Source: Allobosea sp. WAO
GTDB taxonomy: Bacteria > Pseudomonadota > Alphaproteobacteria > Rhizobiales > Beijerinckiaceae
Assembly: GCF_001509835.1 (NCBI RefSeq)
Contig: NZ_JXTJ01000008.1
Span: 310,001-374,000, forward strand
Length of the DNA stretch: 64,000 bases
Direction: 5' to 3'
Below, one piece after another: positions 27,972 through 35,979 of the stretch. Numbering within the stretch: the first letter of the stretch is position 1; every line of letters begins with the position of its first letter. Position numbers and translations under genes: made by a program. The notes beneath the pieces are model-generated. The model searched no databases. It saw only the letters and a program-made list of their open reading frames with translations, and was not told the origin of the DNA.

Positions 27972-28847
27972 TCACTCGGGAAGCCCGATGATCTGGAAGG
28001 TCGTCGCCAGCGGCGCCGAGAGCGGCACGCCCAGTGGCTCGAACCAGGTCTGGTAGACCTGCTGAAGCTCGCCTTCGCGCGCCAGCCGGGCGAGCGTCGC
28101 ATTCACCAGCGACAGGAAGACTGTGCTGTTCTTCTGAACGAGGAAGCCGTAGCTGTCGTAGGAGAGCGGCTTGCCGACGACCTCGTAGTCGGCCGGCGAC
28201 GCTGCCTTGCTGCGCAGCCCGAACAGCAGGATGTCGTCGGTCGAGAACGCGTCGACGCGATCGGTCGACAGGGCAAGGAAGCCCTCCGAATTGTCCCGCA
28301 CCGGCACGATCCGGATGTTCAGCTTGTCGCGCTCGATGATGGATTTGATCAGGCGCTCGGGGACCGAGTTGATCGGCAGGGCGATCGACTTGCCCTTGAG
28401 GTCGGCGAGTTCGGCGACGCCGGACTTCGACTTCACCAGGAGCCGCGTCGAGGAGACGAAGAAGGGGCTCGAGAAATCGACCTGGGCCTGGCGCCCGATC
28501 GTGTTGACCGCCGACTCGCAGGAGATGTCGACGGTGCCGTTGGCGACCAGCGGGATGCGGTTCTGCAGATTGACCGGCACCCATTTGATCTTGAGATCCG
28601 CCAGGCCGAGCGCCGTTTTCACGGTCGCCGCGACCCGGACGCAGAGATCGGTCGAATAGCCGGTCGGCTTCCCCTGCGCGTCGATATAGGAGAACGGGAT
28701 CGAAGCTTCTCGATAGCCGATCGAGATCGACTTCTTCGCCTTGATCCGGTCGATCACGGCATCGCTCGCTTGCGCTCGCGCCGCCGACGCCACTCCCAGT
28801 GCCAGGCTGACGCCGATGGCGGCCAGCCCCAAGATCCTGCCCTTCAT
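27972..28847 (-). CDS. Amino-acid ABC transporter substrate-binding protein (family 3)
   Basis: 291 residues from ATG 28847, with AGGAG 8 nt upstream. A Sec signal (MKGRILGLAAIGVSLALGVASAARAQ) is followed by a family 3 fold: SISIGYREASIPFSYIDAQGKPTGYSTDLC, KIKWVPVNLQNRIPLVANGTVDISC and PFFVSSTRLLVKSKSGV. The pattern resembles glutamate/aspartate-binding proteins (GltI-like). A dicarboxylic amino acid ligand would fit the aspartate dehydrogenase encoded across the divergent promoter, but this is inference. Confidence 0.9.
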   Translation of the reverse strand: MKGRILGLAAIGVSLALGVASAARAQASDAVIDRIKAKKSISIGYREASIPFSYIDAQGKPTGYSTDLCVRVAATVKTALGLADLKIKWVPVNLQNRIPLVANGTVDISCESAVNTIGRQAQVDFSSPFFVSSTRLLVKSKSGVAELADLKGKSIALPINSVPERLIKSIIERDKLNIRIVPVRDNSEGFLALSTDRVDAFSTDDILLFGLRSKAASPADYEVVGKPLSYDSYGFLVQKNSTVFLSLVNATLARLAREGELQQVYQTWFEPLGVPLSAPLATTFQIIGLPE

Positions 28848-28884
28848 GTCCCGCTCCTTTATTGTTGTCGGTTGATCGCAAGCT

Positions 28885-29589
28885 TCAGGCGATGGCTTCG
28901 AGCAGCTCTGCAAGGCTCGATACCGTCAGGTCCGGCCTGGCCTCGGCCGCGCCTTCGCCGGACAGTCCGAGCAGGCGGTCCGGCCGGTTGATCCAGGCTG
29001 ATTTCAATCCCAGCCTGTTGGCGGGCGTGATGTCGGCGCGAAGGCTCTGGCCGACATGGAGGACGCGCTGCCGCGGGATCCCGGCTGCGTCGAGATCGGC
29101 GAGCGCCGTGGCGAAGTGCTCGTCGCTGGGCTTGTAGGCGCCAACGCGCTCGGCCGTGACGACGATGTCGAAGCGGATGTTCATCTTGGCGCAGGATGAA
29201 GTGAGCGAAGCGTTGTCGATGTTCGACAGCGCGCCGATCCTGGCGCGCGCCTGCAACGCCTTCAGTCCGGCCTCGGTGTCAGCGTAGGCCGGCCAGACGT
29301 GCGGAGTCCGCGAGAAGGCCTCGCGCCGGGCGGGATCGACCGCGACGCCGTAATCGGCCGAGATCCTGTCGAAGCAGCGGCACAGCACCTCGGGATAGAG
29401 ATGAGCCGGGCGCTCCTTCTGGATCGCGGCGCGAGCCCGATCGAAGGACATGATCAGCTCGTCACCGGTCGCGGTGACACGCTGCTCCTGCGCCCAGGCC
29501 TGGAGGAAAGCCACGATCGACGGCTCCCAGTCGATCAGGGTGCCGTAGACGTCGAAGGTGACGGCGTCGAAATCTGACAAGCGAAGCAT
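28885..29589 (-). CDS. HAD-superfamily hydrolase, haloacid dehalogenase type II-like
   Basis: 234 residues, cytoplasmic. The nucleophile motif is FDVYGTLIDW (Asp near residue 13), then ALSNIDNASL, Lys in YKPSDEHF, and HVGQSLRADITPANRLGL. FDVYGTL and HVxQSL patterns are typical of the (S)-2-haloacid dehalogenase-like subgroup, but many members are phosphatases, so the reaction is open. It is the first gene of the amino-acid uptake operon, 38 bp before the binding-protein gene, with the palindromic operator 33 bp upstream. Confidence 0.83.
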   Translation of the reverse strand: MLRLSDFDAVTFDVYGTLIDWEPSIVAFLQAWAQEQRVTATGDELIMSFDRARAAIQKERPAHLYPEVLCRCFDRISADYGVAVDPARREAFSRTPHVWPAYADTEAGLKALQARARIGALSNIDNASLTSSCAKMNIRFDIVVTAERVGAYKPSDEHFATALADLDAAGIPRQRVLHVGQSLRADITPANRLGLKSAWINRPDRLLGLSGEGAAEARPDLTVSSLAELLEAIA

Positions 29590-29621
29590 TGGAAACCCGT
29601 TCCCATTCAGGCTGGAATAAA

Positions 29622-29638
29622 TTAGCGATAATCGCTAA
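29622..29638. promoter_or_regulatory. Proposed GntR operator, perfect palindrome
   Basis: TTAGCGAT-A-ATCGCTAA: 8-bp arms around a single base, in the divergent region between the HAD/ABC operon and the GntR gene. A variant occurs at 30520 upstream of the aspartate dehydrogenase gene and a half site at 29766. Assignment to the neighbouring FCD regulator is inference. Confidence 0.65.
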
Positions 29639-29765
29639 AATTTGGATCGTCAACTCCCGGATGAATCCGGTTTGAGATTGAGGAGGTCAGCGCGAACTAT
29701 CACCGTCTTGCGCCGATTGACTTCTGAAGGCGGCTCACTCAAAGGTGACTCGTTGACGCCTTCAA

Positions 29766-29773
29766 ATCGCTAA
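29766..29773 (+). promoter_or_regulatory. Half site of the proposed GntR operator
   Basis: ATCGCTAA, identical to the right arm of the palindrome at 29622-29638, 30 bp before the GntR gene start. The left arm is not conserved. Position would suit autoregulation, but a single 8-bp match could be chance. Confidence 0.35.
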
Positions 29774-29795
29774 TCTCGCACAGGGCGGACGTCAT

Positions 29796-30470
29796 TTGGA
29801 CCATGTGAACATCGTTGATCCGGCACCGCGCCGGGACAACCGGTCGGCCGCGGCGGTCGTCGCCGACGATTTGCGCGCCGCAATCCTCCGCAATCGACTG
29901 TCGGGTGGCGAGCGGCTGCGGCAGGACGCGATCGCCACGCAGTTCGGCGTGAGCCAGATGATCGTTCGCGAGGCCTTCAAGCAGCTCGTCGGCGAGGGCT
30001 TCCTCACGGCCGAGCCGCGCCGAGGTGTCGCTGTCGCCGTCATGAGCCGCGACGAAGCCTGGGAGATCAGCCAGCTTCGTGCGCTGCTGGAATGCCAGGC
30101 GCTGCGCTGGGCGATCCCCAACATGGTCCGCGTGGACTTCGTCGGCGCCGCCAAGGTGCTGGACGAGCTCGACACGACCGGCGCGGTCGACGCCAAGATC
30201 CTACTGAACGGCCGCTTCCACCAGATTCTCTATGCGCCGGCCAGGCGCCCGCGGACCCTGGAGATGATCGAGACGCTACGGATGAACTTCGAGCGCTATC
30301 TCCGCTACACTTGGGAGCAGACGCATCACCTCGAGCAGTCCCAGGCCGAGCATCGCAACATTCTGACGCTCTGCGAGATGCGCGATGTCGAGCGGGCCTG
30401 CGACCTCCTGCGGAAGCATGTTCTCGCGACGGGCGATCTCCTCGTCGACAGCCTCACGCCGAAAGCCTAG
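29796..30470 (+). CDS. GntR-family regulator, FCD subfamily
   Basis: About 224 residues. The start is ambiguous between TTG 29796 and GTG 29805. The winged helix (LRQDAIATQFGVSQMIVREAFKQLVGEGFLTAEPRRGVAV) is at about 41-80. The FCD domain has the His-containing metal-ligand pattern ILLNGRFHQILYAPARRP, HHLEQSQAEHRNIL, LLRKHVLATGDLL. It is divergent from the HAD/amino-acid operon and upstream of the aspartate dehydrogenase gene on its own strand. Related palindromes before both targets suggest it controls the whole module. Confidence 0.88.
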   Translation: MDHVNIVDPAPRRDNRSAAAVVADDLRAAILRNRLSGGERLRQDAIATQFGVSQMIVREAFKQLVGEGFLTAEPRRGVAVAVMSRDEAWEISQLRALLECQALRWAIPNMVRVDFVGAAKVLDELDTTGAVDAKILLNGRFHQILYAPARRPRTLEMIETLRMNFERYLRYTWEQTHHLEQSQAEHRNILTLCEMRDVERACDLLRKHVLATGDLLVDSLTPKA

Positions 30471-30519
30471 CGCGCCTGCCGAGGAAGCGCCCGCTGCGAG
30501 CGCCCCATGCTTGGCATTT

Positions 30520-30536
30520 TTATCGTTAATCGCTAG
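30520..30536. promoter_or_regulatory. Second proposed GntR operator
   Basis: TTATCGTT-A-ATCGCTAG matches the palindrome at 29622 in 14 of 17 positions, including the central A. It lies 57 bp upstream of the aspartate dehydrogenase ATG at 30593, so that gene probably has its own regulated promoter. Confidence 0.5.
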
Positions 30537-30592
30537 AACTGGAGCGCCGCTCGCCGGGCCGCTCCGTTGGATCCGGGACAGGGAAGAGGCGG

Positions 30593-31363
30593 ATGAACTA
30601 CCAGCGAGTCGGCATCATCGGAGCCGGCGTCATCGGACAGGCGATCTTCGACGCCATCGTCGCCCAAAATCTCGCCGCAGTGGACTACGTGCTGGTCGAC
30701 GAGCGCTTCGTGCCGCCTGCTGACGCGACGCGTCTGCGCGAACACCTCACCACCGATGTCCGGCGCGCGCTCGCCGCCTCCACGGAGCTGGTCATCGAGG
30801 CGGCGCATCCCGATGTCGTCGCCCGGCTCGGCGCGGAGCTGCTCGCGAAGGGCGATCTCTGTGCCTTCAGCTCGTCGGCGCTGGCCGATGAGTCGATCGA
30901 GACCGCCGTCAGGCGGGCCGCCGCGGCTGCCGGGACCCGCCTCCTGATCCCGCATGGAGCGGTTGTCGCGCTGGATGGGCTCAGCGACGGCCGTGATGCG
31001 ATCGACCAGGTGATCGTGACCACGACGAAGAACGGGGCGAGCCTGGGCTCTTACGCCGGTGCCCAGGGCGTGCTCTTCGAGGGCTCGACGCGGGAAGCCT
31101 GCACCCGGTTTCCGCGCAATGTGAATGTGCATGCGGCCCTCGCAATTGCCGGGATCGGCTTCGACCGCACGCGCAGCATCGTCGTAGCCAATCCCGAGAC
31201 GAGGCAGATGCGCCACCGGGTCCAGGTGTTCGGTCAGGGCTTCGAATGGGACATCTCGGTCAGCTCAACCACACTCGGCGGCGTTTCCGGGGCCTATACG
31301 CCAAAATCGGCAGTCGGATCGATCCACCGCATCTTCGGCTTCCACCCTGTCGCAGCTTGCTGA
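30593..31363 (+). CDS. L-aspartate dehydrogenase (NadX family)
   Basis: 256 residues. Rossmann motif GAGVIG at 10-15. The C-terminal catalytic/dimer domain shows LLIPHGAVVALDGL, TRFPRNVNVHAALAIAGIGFDRT and GAYTPKSAVGSI, all typical of NadX-type aspartate dehydrogenases, which convert L-aspartate to iminosuccinate/oxaloacetate with NAD(P). No nadA or nadC is nearby; the neighbours are amino-acid uptake and deamination genes. A catabolic role, or an amino-donating role in reverse, is therefore more likely than NAD synthesis. AGGGAAGAGG lies upstream of ATG. Confidence 0.87.
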   Translation: MNYQRVGIIGAGVIGQAIFDAIVAQNLAAVDYVLVDERFVPPADATRLREHLTTDVRRALAASTELVIEAAHPDVVARLGAELLAKGDLCAFSSSALADESIETAVRRAAAAAGTRLLIPHGAVVALDGLSDGRDAIDQVIVTTTKNGASLGSYAGAQGVLFEGSTREACTRFPRNVNVHAALAIAGIGFDRTRSIVVANPETRQMRHRVQVFGQGFEWDISVSSTTLGGVSGAYTPKSAVGSIHRIFGFHPVAAC

Positions 31364-31389
31364 GACTAGGCGGAGCCAACCACTGCCAA

Positions 31390-31429
31390 GCGCCACTAGC
31401 AGACATTCGTGCTTTGACGGGAAGCGGAC
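31390..31429 (+). repeat. Dispersed intergenic repeat, copy 4
   Basis: GCGCCA at 31390, AGCAGAC at 31398 and AGCGGAC at 31423. It lies between the convergent aspartate dehydrogenase and LysR genes and occupies much of the 93-bp gap. The central 18 nt differ from most other copies, while the spacing is kept. Confidence 0.75.
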
Positions 31430-31456
31430 ATCCACAAGCCAAGCGTCGACACGTGC

Positions 31457-32347
31457 TTACCGTGCCAACTTCGCAATCTCGGTAGCGAGGTTCGCGAGGT
31501 AACTGCATTCATCGGCAGATTCGTTGTTCCACCACATCGCGCAGAGGTTGTGAGACGGAATCGCCGGACGGGCCTCCAGGACGCGCAGCCCCAGCTTCTC
31601 TCCCGACAGATGGATCATCTCGCGCGGGATCATCGCTGCGCCGGTGCCTGCGTTGGCGAGGCGAGCGATCACGGTCAACGGATTGCAGGTATTCAGCCGC
31701 CGCGGTTTTAGGCCGTGTGCGCCGAACCACATCTGGATGGTGGTGAACAGGCCCGAAGGCGAGCTGTTGGTGAAGATCGGCAGGTCGACCAAGTTCTCCG
31801 GCGTCGCGACATCGCCGGCGAAAGGGAGGCCCTCGCCGACTACCCAGACGAGATCAATGAGCCAAAGCGGGACGATCGTGACCCCTTCATGGGCACGTGG
31901 CTGCGACAGGAAGGCGATGTCGATCGAGCGGTCGAGCAGCAGCTGTTCGAGCCTGGTGCTGAAATCGACGGTGACGTCGACCTGCAATTCGGCATGGCGG
32001 CGCGCCAGATGGGCGAGCAGGTCGGGCAGGATCGCGGCGGCGAAGGAATCGGCCGCGCCGATGCGCAGCAGGCTCTTGCCGCGCAGGCCTTCCTTGCTGT
32101 GGCGCTGCACCTGTTCGGCATGGGCCAGCAGCCGCTCGATGTCGGCATAGATCGCGTTGCCCAGCGAGGTGGGGGAGGGGCGATAATGCGAGCGGTCGAA
32201 AAGCTCGCCGCCCAGAATGCGCTCGAGTTCCTTGATGCGCAGACTGACAGTCGGCTGCGACAGGTTGAGATGCTGGGCGGCGGCGCGGAACCCGCCGAGG
32301 CGGGCGACCCAGTAGAACGCTTCCGCCTGGCCGAAAGTGTAACGCAC
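31457..32347 (-). CDS. LysR-family transcriptional regulator
   Basis: 296 residues from GTG 32347. The N-terminal helix-turn-helix is at about 3-62 (AEAFYWVARLGGFRAAAQHLNLSQPTVSLRIKELERILGGELFDR), with a standard effector domain after a short linker. It is divergent from the peptide-transport/hydantoinase operon starting at 32583, the usual layout for a LysR activator of that operon. A CTTAC-N11-GTAAG dyad in the spacer is a candidate binding site. The co-inducer is unknown. Confidence 0.87.
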   Translation of the reverse strand: MRYTFGQAEAFYWVARLGGFRAAAQHLNLSQPTVSLRIKELERILGGELFDRSHYRPSPTSLGNAIYADIERLLAHAEQVQRHSKEGLRGKSLLRIGAADSFAAAILPDLLAHLARRHAELQVDVTVDFSTRLEQLLLDRSIDIAFLSQPRAHEGVTIVPLWLIDLVWVVGEGLPFAGDVATPENLVDLPIFTNSSPSGLFTTIQMWFGAHGLKPRRLNTCNPLTVIARLANAGTGAAMIPREMIHLSGEKLGLRVLEARPAIPSHNLCAMWWNNESADECSYLANLATEIAKLAR

Positions 32348-32438
32348 CGCTCCGGGACCATCTCGGCATGAGAGCCCTCATCCTGAAGAGGCGCGCGGTG
32401 GCGTCTCGAAGCGGGAGGGCTGAGGGGATCTTCGACAG

Positions 32439-32459
32439 CTTACCAAACGATAGCGTAAG
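32439..32459. promoter_or_regulatory. Candidate LysR-type dyad (T-N11-A)
   Basis: CTTAC-N11-GTAAG in the 235-bp divergent spacer between the LysR gene and the peptide transporter operon. The 11-bp gap fits the T-N11-A rule for LysR sites. The arms are only 5 bp, so this is a moderate call. Confidence 0.45.
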
Positions 32460-32582
32460 ACAATCAAGCGGCAAGCACTTCCTATTTTTATTCGCCGCGT
32501 CAGCGCTCTAGCTTTCCCATGTTCGGCGCGGCGCCGGCCTCCGGCGCCGCCAAGGCATTGCCATAAAACAAGGGGGACTCCG

Positions 32583-34142
32583 ATGCTGACCGTGCCGACA
32601 AATCGCCGTGCGTTTCTCGCAGCCGCAGCAGGCGGTGCCCTGGGCGGCCTTCTGCCCGCGAGCCTGCTCCACGCTCAGCCGAACAATGGCAAGACGCTGA
32701 CCATCGTCCTGCCGAGCAACCCGATCACCATCGATCCGATAAACCAGCTCAATCACGATGCGATGGTCCTTGGCCAGACCGTGTTCGAGAACCTGGTCGA
32801 GTACGATGTCGACGGTGTGCTGAAGCCGCAGCTGGCCAAGGCGCTGCCGGTGATCTCGGCCGACAAGAAGACCTACACCTTCGAGCTGCGCGACGACGTC
32901 ACCTTCCACAACGGCAAGAAGATGACGGCGGAGGATGTGAAATACTCCTTCGACTATCTGCTCGACCCCGCGAACAAGGCGGCGCGCCGCTCGCTCTTCA
33001 CCCGCATCACCAAGGTCACGGTGCTCGATCCGCTCAAGGTGCAGTTCGAGCTGTCGGAGCCCTATGGCCCCTGGCTGTATTTCCTGACCAAGTACATGGG
33101 CATCTACCCCGCGGGCTCGCGCAAGGAGCACGGCGACGACTATTTCAAGTCGAAGCCGGCCGGGGTCGGTACCGGCTTCGGCGTCTTCGAGGAGTGGAAG
33201 CCGAACGACTACATCAGCTTCAAGAAGAACCCGAACTACTGGCGCAAGGGCTTGCCGCACTGGGACCGGCTCGTCGTCAAGATGATCCCGGAGGATGCGA
33301 CCCGCGTCGCCTATCTGCTCACCGGCCAGGTCGACCTGATCAGCGCCCCGCCGCCGCGCGAGTTCAACCGGCTGAAGACGATGCCGGGCGTCACCGGTGC
33401 CTCTCGCCCGACACTGGGCGGCGCGCTGCTGATGTACACCAACAACCTGAAAGCGCCTTTCGACGATGTGAACTTCCGCAAGGCGGTTTCCGCCGCGATC
33501 GACCGCAAGACAATCGGCGAGAAGGTCTATTACGGGTTGCTCGATGCGTCCTCCGTGCCGGCACCGGCGCGCGGCTGGTGGTTCAATGCGGAGGCCGACA
33601 AGGAGCTCGGCTTCGATCTCGAAAAGGCGAAAGCCCTCCTTGCCAAGTCGAAATACGCCACCGGCGCCGAGTTCGACCTCAGCATCCAAGCCGAGCCCTA
33701 TCTGCTCGACACCAAGGATGCGGCGATCTTCGTGCAGGCGCAGCTCGCGAAGATCGGCATCAAGGTCAATCTCAAGGTCTACGAATTCTCGGTGCTGATC
33801 CAGCAGGCGATCCGCGGCGAGCATCAGGCGGCGCTGCAGGTCTTCATGTCGCCGGGCGAGCCGAGCTACATCATGCAGGTCTGCCTGACGCCGGAGCAGG
33901 TGCTGTCCAAGAGCACGGGCTACAACAATCCCGAGTTCAACCAGACATTGGCGGCAGCCTTCGCGGAGACGGAAGAAGCCAAGCTCAAGGAGCTCTACGG
34001 CAAGCTGCAGGCGCTCGCCGCCCGCGACGCGCCGCTCGGCGTGCTCGGCTATGTCCACGCCTCCAATCTATGGCGGCAGGCGCTCCAGGACGTGAAGGTC
34101 AACCAGGGTCTGACGATCGCGCCCGGCGAGATCAAGGTCTGA
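32583..34142 (+). CDS. Peptide-type ABC transporter substrate-binding protein (family 5)
   Basis: 519 residues. The signal NRRAFLAAAAGGALGGLLPASLLHAQ has a Tat-like RR motif. Mature features: TLTIVLPSNPITIDPINQLNHDAM, FELRDDVTFHNGKKMTAEDVKYSFDYLL, GFGVFEEWKPNDYISFKKNPNYW and FRKAVSAAIDRKTIGEKVYYG. It starts a seven-gene operon with DppBCDF, HyuA/HyuB, then a D-threonine-aldolase-like gene. Given HyuAB, the ligand may be a cyclic amide or N-substituted amino acid rather than a peptide; that is inference. Confidence 0.91.
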   Translation: MLTVPTNRRAFLAAAAGGALGGLLPASLLHAQPNNGKTLTIVLPSNPITIDPINQLNHDAMVLGQTVFENLVEYDVDGVLKPQLAKALPVISADKKTYTFELRDDVTFHNGKKMTAEDVKYSFDYLLDPANKAARRSLFTRITKVTVLDPLKVQFELSEPYGPWLYFLTKYMGIYPAGSRKEHGDDYFKSKPAGVGTGFGVFEEWKPNDYISFKKNPNYWRKGLPHWDRLVVKMIPEDATRVAYLLTGQVDLISAPPPREFNRLKTMPGVTGASRPTLGGALLMYTNNLKAPFDDVNFRKAVSAAIDRKTIGEKVYYGLLDASSVPAPARGWWFNAEADKELGFDLEKAKALLAKSKYATGAEFDLSIQAEPYLLDTKDAAIFVQAQLAKIGIKVNLKVYEFSVLIQQAIRGEHQAALQVFMSPGEPSYIMQVCLTPEQVLSKSTGYNNPEFNQTLAAAFAETEEAKLKELYGKLQALAARDAPLGVLGYVHASNLWRQALQDVKVNQGLTIAPGEIKV

Positions 34143-34153
34143 GCGAGCCCGCC

Positions 34154-35098
34154 ATGCTTCGCCTCGTCGCAGGCCGCATCGTCTCCTCGATCGGCACGCT
34201 GCTCTTCGTCGGTCTCGCGCTGTTCGCGCTGACACGCTCCGGTCCGGGCTCCCCCGCCCGGATCGTGCTCGGGGCCGACGCGACCGCTGATCAGATCGCG
34301 CAGTTCGAGCAGTCGCACGGCCTCGACAGGCCGTTCCTGTCGCAATACGCCGCCTGGCTCGGCGATGTCCTGCGCGGGGATTTCGGCAAGTCCTTCGTCA
34401 CCGGCCGCGACGTCGCGACCGAGATCGTCAGCGCTCTGCCGGTGACGCTGTCGATCGTGCTCTTCGCCTTCCTGATCGCCCTCGTCTTCGGGCTCGGCAT
34501 CGGCGTCCTCGCGGCGCTGAAGCCGGGCGGCGTCTTCGACCGGGTCAGCCGCTTTGCCTCGGTGCTCGGTCTGTCGATTCCGGCCTTCTGGCTCGGCATC
34601 GTGCTGATCCGCTTCCTGGCGGTCGATCTGCGCTGGCTACCGCCGGGAGGCTACTTTCCGCTGTCGGCCGGGCTGTCGCTGCATCTGCAGAGCATCCTGA
34701 TGCCCTCGCTCTCGCTCGCGGTCTACTACATCGCCGTGCTCGCCCGGATGACGCAGGCGAGCCTGCAGGAGACCCTGCGCGGCGACTATGTCCGTACCGC
34801 CCGCGCCATGGGCCTGTCCTCGCCGCAGGTGGTGTTCTACGCGCTGGTCAACGCGCTGCCGCCGGTGGTGAACCTCGCCGCACTCTCCTTCGGCTACATG
34901 TTCGGCTGGGCGCTGATCATCGAGCAGGTCTTCAACATTCCGGGCCTGTCGCGGGCGCTGTTGAACGCGATCTCGCAGCGCGATTTCCTGCTGCTGCAGG
35001 GCATCGTCTTCCTGTTCACCGCGATTTTCGTCTTCGCCAATCTCGGAGCCGACTTGGTCAACCGCGTGCTCGATCCCCGACAGAGGGCAGCGGCATGA
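34154..35098 (+). CDS. Oligopeptide-type ABC transporter permease, DppB type
   Basis: 314 residues from ATG 34154, 11 bp after the binding-protein stop. Family features: IVSSIGTLLFVGLALFALTRSGPGSPARIVLG, PVTLSIVLFAFLIALVFGLGIGVLAAL, coupling loop YVRTARAMGLSSPQVVFYALVNALPPVVN and IEQVFNIPGLSRALLNAISQRDFLLLQG. It forms the membrane channel with the DppC-type gene, which it overlaps by ATGA. Confidence 0.92.
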   Translation: MLRLVAGRIVSSIGTLLFVGLALFALTRSGPGSPARIVLGADATADQIAQFEQSHGLDRPFLSQYAAWLGDVLRGDFGKSFVTGRDVATEIVSALPVTLSIVLFAFLIALVFGLGIGVLAALKPGGVFDRVSRFASVLGLSIPAFWLGIVLIRFLAVDLRWLPPGGYFPLSAGLSLHLQSILMPSLSLAVYYIAVLARMTQASLQETLRGDYVRTARAMGLSSPQVVFYALVNALPPVVNLAALSFGYMFGWALIIEQVFNIPGLSRALLNAISQRDFLLLQGIVFLFTAIFVFANLGADLVNRVLDPRQRAAA

Positions 35099-35979
35099 GC
35101 GAGCTGCGCAAAGCCCTTCGCGGGCTCGACTGGAGCGGCTGGCTGGGCGCCGTCATCGTCGGGCTGATCGTCGCCGCCGCGATCCTCGCGCCGCTGATCG
35201 CGCCCTACGATCCGCTCGCACTCAATATCGAGGACAGGCTCACCGCGCCCGATGCGAAGCACTGGCTCGGCACCGATCAGGCCGGCCGCGACGTGCTCAG
35301 CCGCATCCTGTTCGGCGCCCGCGCCTCGCTCTCGGTCGGGATCGGGGCGGTGCTGATCGGTGCAGCCATCGGGGTCTCGGCTGGGGTCTTAGCGGCCTAC
35401 AGAGGCGGGCTCGGCGAGCAGATCGTGATGCGCGTCGTCGACGGCGTTGCCTCGATCCCGCTGCTCGTCTGGGCGATCGCCATCGTCGGTATCCTCGGCG
35501 TCGGGCCGTTGCCGGTCGGGCCGCTGCTCTTGCCAAACGAGGTCAAGATCATCGTCCTCGTCGGCTGCCTGTTCTCGCCGGTCTTCGCCCGCGTCACCTA
35601 TGCGGTGGCCAAGCGCATCGCCGGGGCCGACTATGTCCGCGCCCGCTTCCTGCAGGGCGCCTCGCACTGGCAGATCGTCATCGGCGACGTGCTGCCGAAC
35701 TGCCTCTCGCCGATCATCGTGCAGGGCACGCTCCTGGTTGCCATCGGCATCGTCATCGAGGCCTCGATCAGCTTCGTCGGCCTCGGCGTGCAGCCGCCGC
35801 AGCCGAGCTGGGGCACCATGCTCTCCGATGCCCGCAGCGCGATCTATTCCGGCGAATGGTGGCTGCCGGTCTTCCCGGGCCTTGCCATTTCGCTGACCGT
35901 GATCGGCTTCAATCTCCTGGGCGACGCGGTGCGCGAATTGTTCGATCCGCGCAGCGAAGCCAGGACATTGGTCGCATGA
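35095..35979 (+). CDS. Oligopeptide-type ABC transporter permease, DppC type
   Basis: 294 residues. HWLGTDQAGRDVLSRILFGARASLSVGIGAV near residue 56 and SFVGLGVQPPQPSWGTMLSDARSAI near 222 are diagnostic of DppC. The coupling loop is YVRARFLQGASHWQIVIGDVLPN. Its stop overlaps the next ATG (35976), so translation of the operon appears coupled throughout. Confidence 0.92.
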   Translation: MSELRKALRGLDWSGWLGAVIVGLIVAAAILAPLIAPYDPLALNIEDRLTAPDAKHWLGTDQAGRDVLSRILFGARASLSVGIGAVLIGAAIGVSAGVLAAYRGGLGEQIVMRVVDGVASIPLLVWAIAIVGILGVGPLPVGPLLLPNEVKIIVLVGCLFSPVFARVTYAVAKRIAGADYVRARFLQGASHWQIVIGDVLPNCLSPIIVQGTLLVAIGIVIEASISFVGLGVQPPQPSWGTMLSDARSAIYSGEWWLPVFPGLAISLTVIGFNLLGDAVRELFDPRSEARTLVA

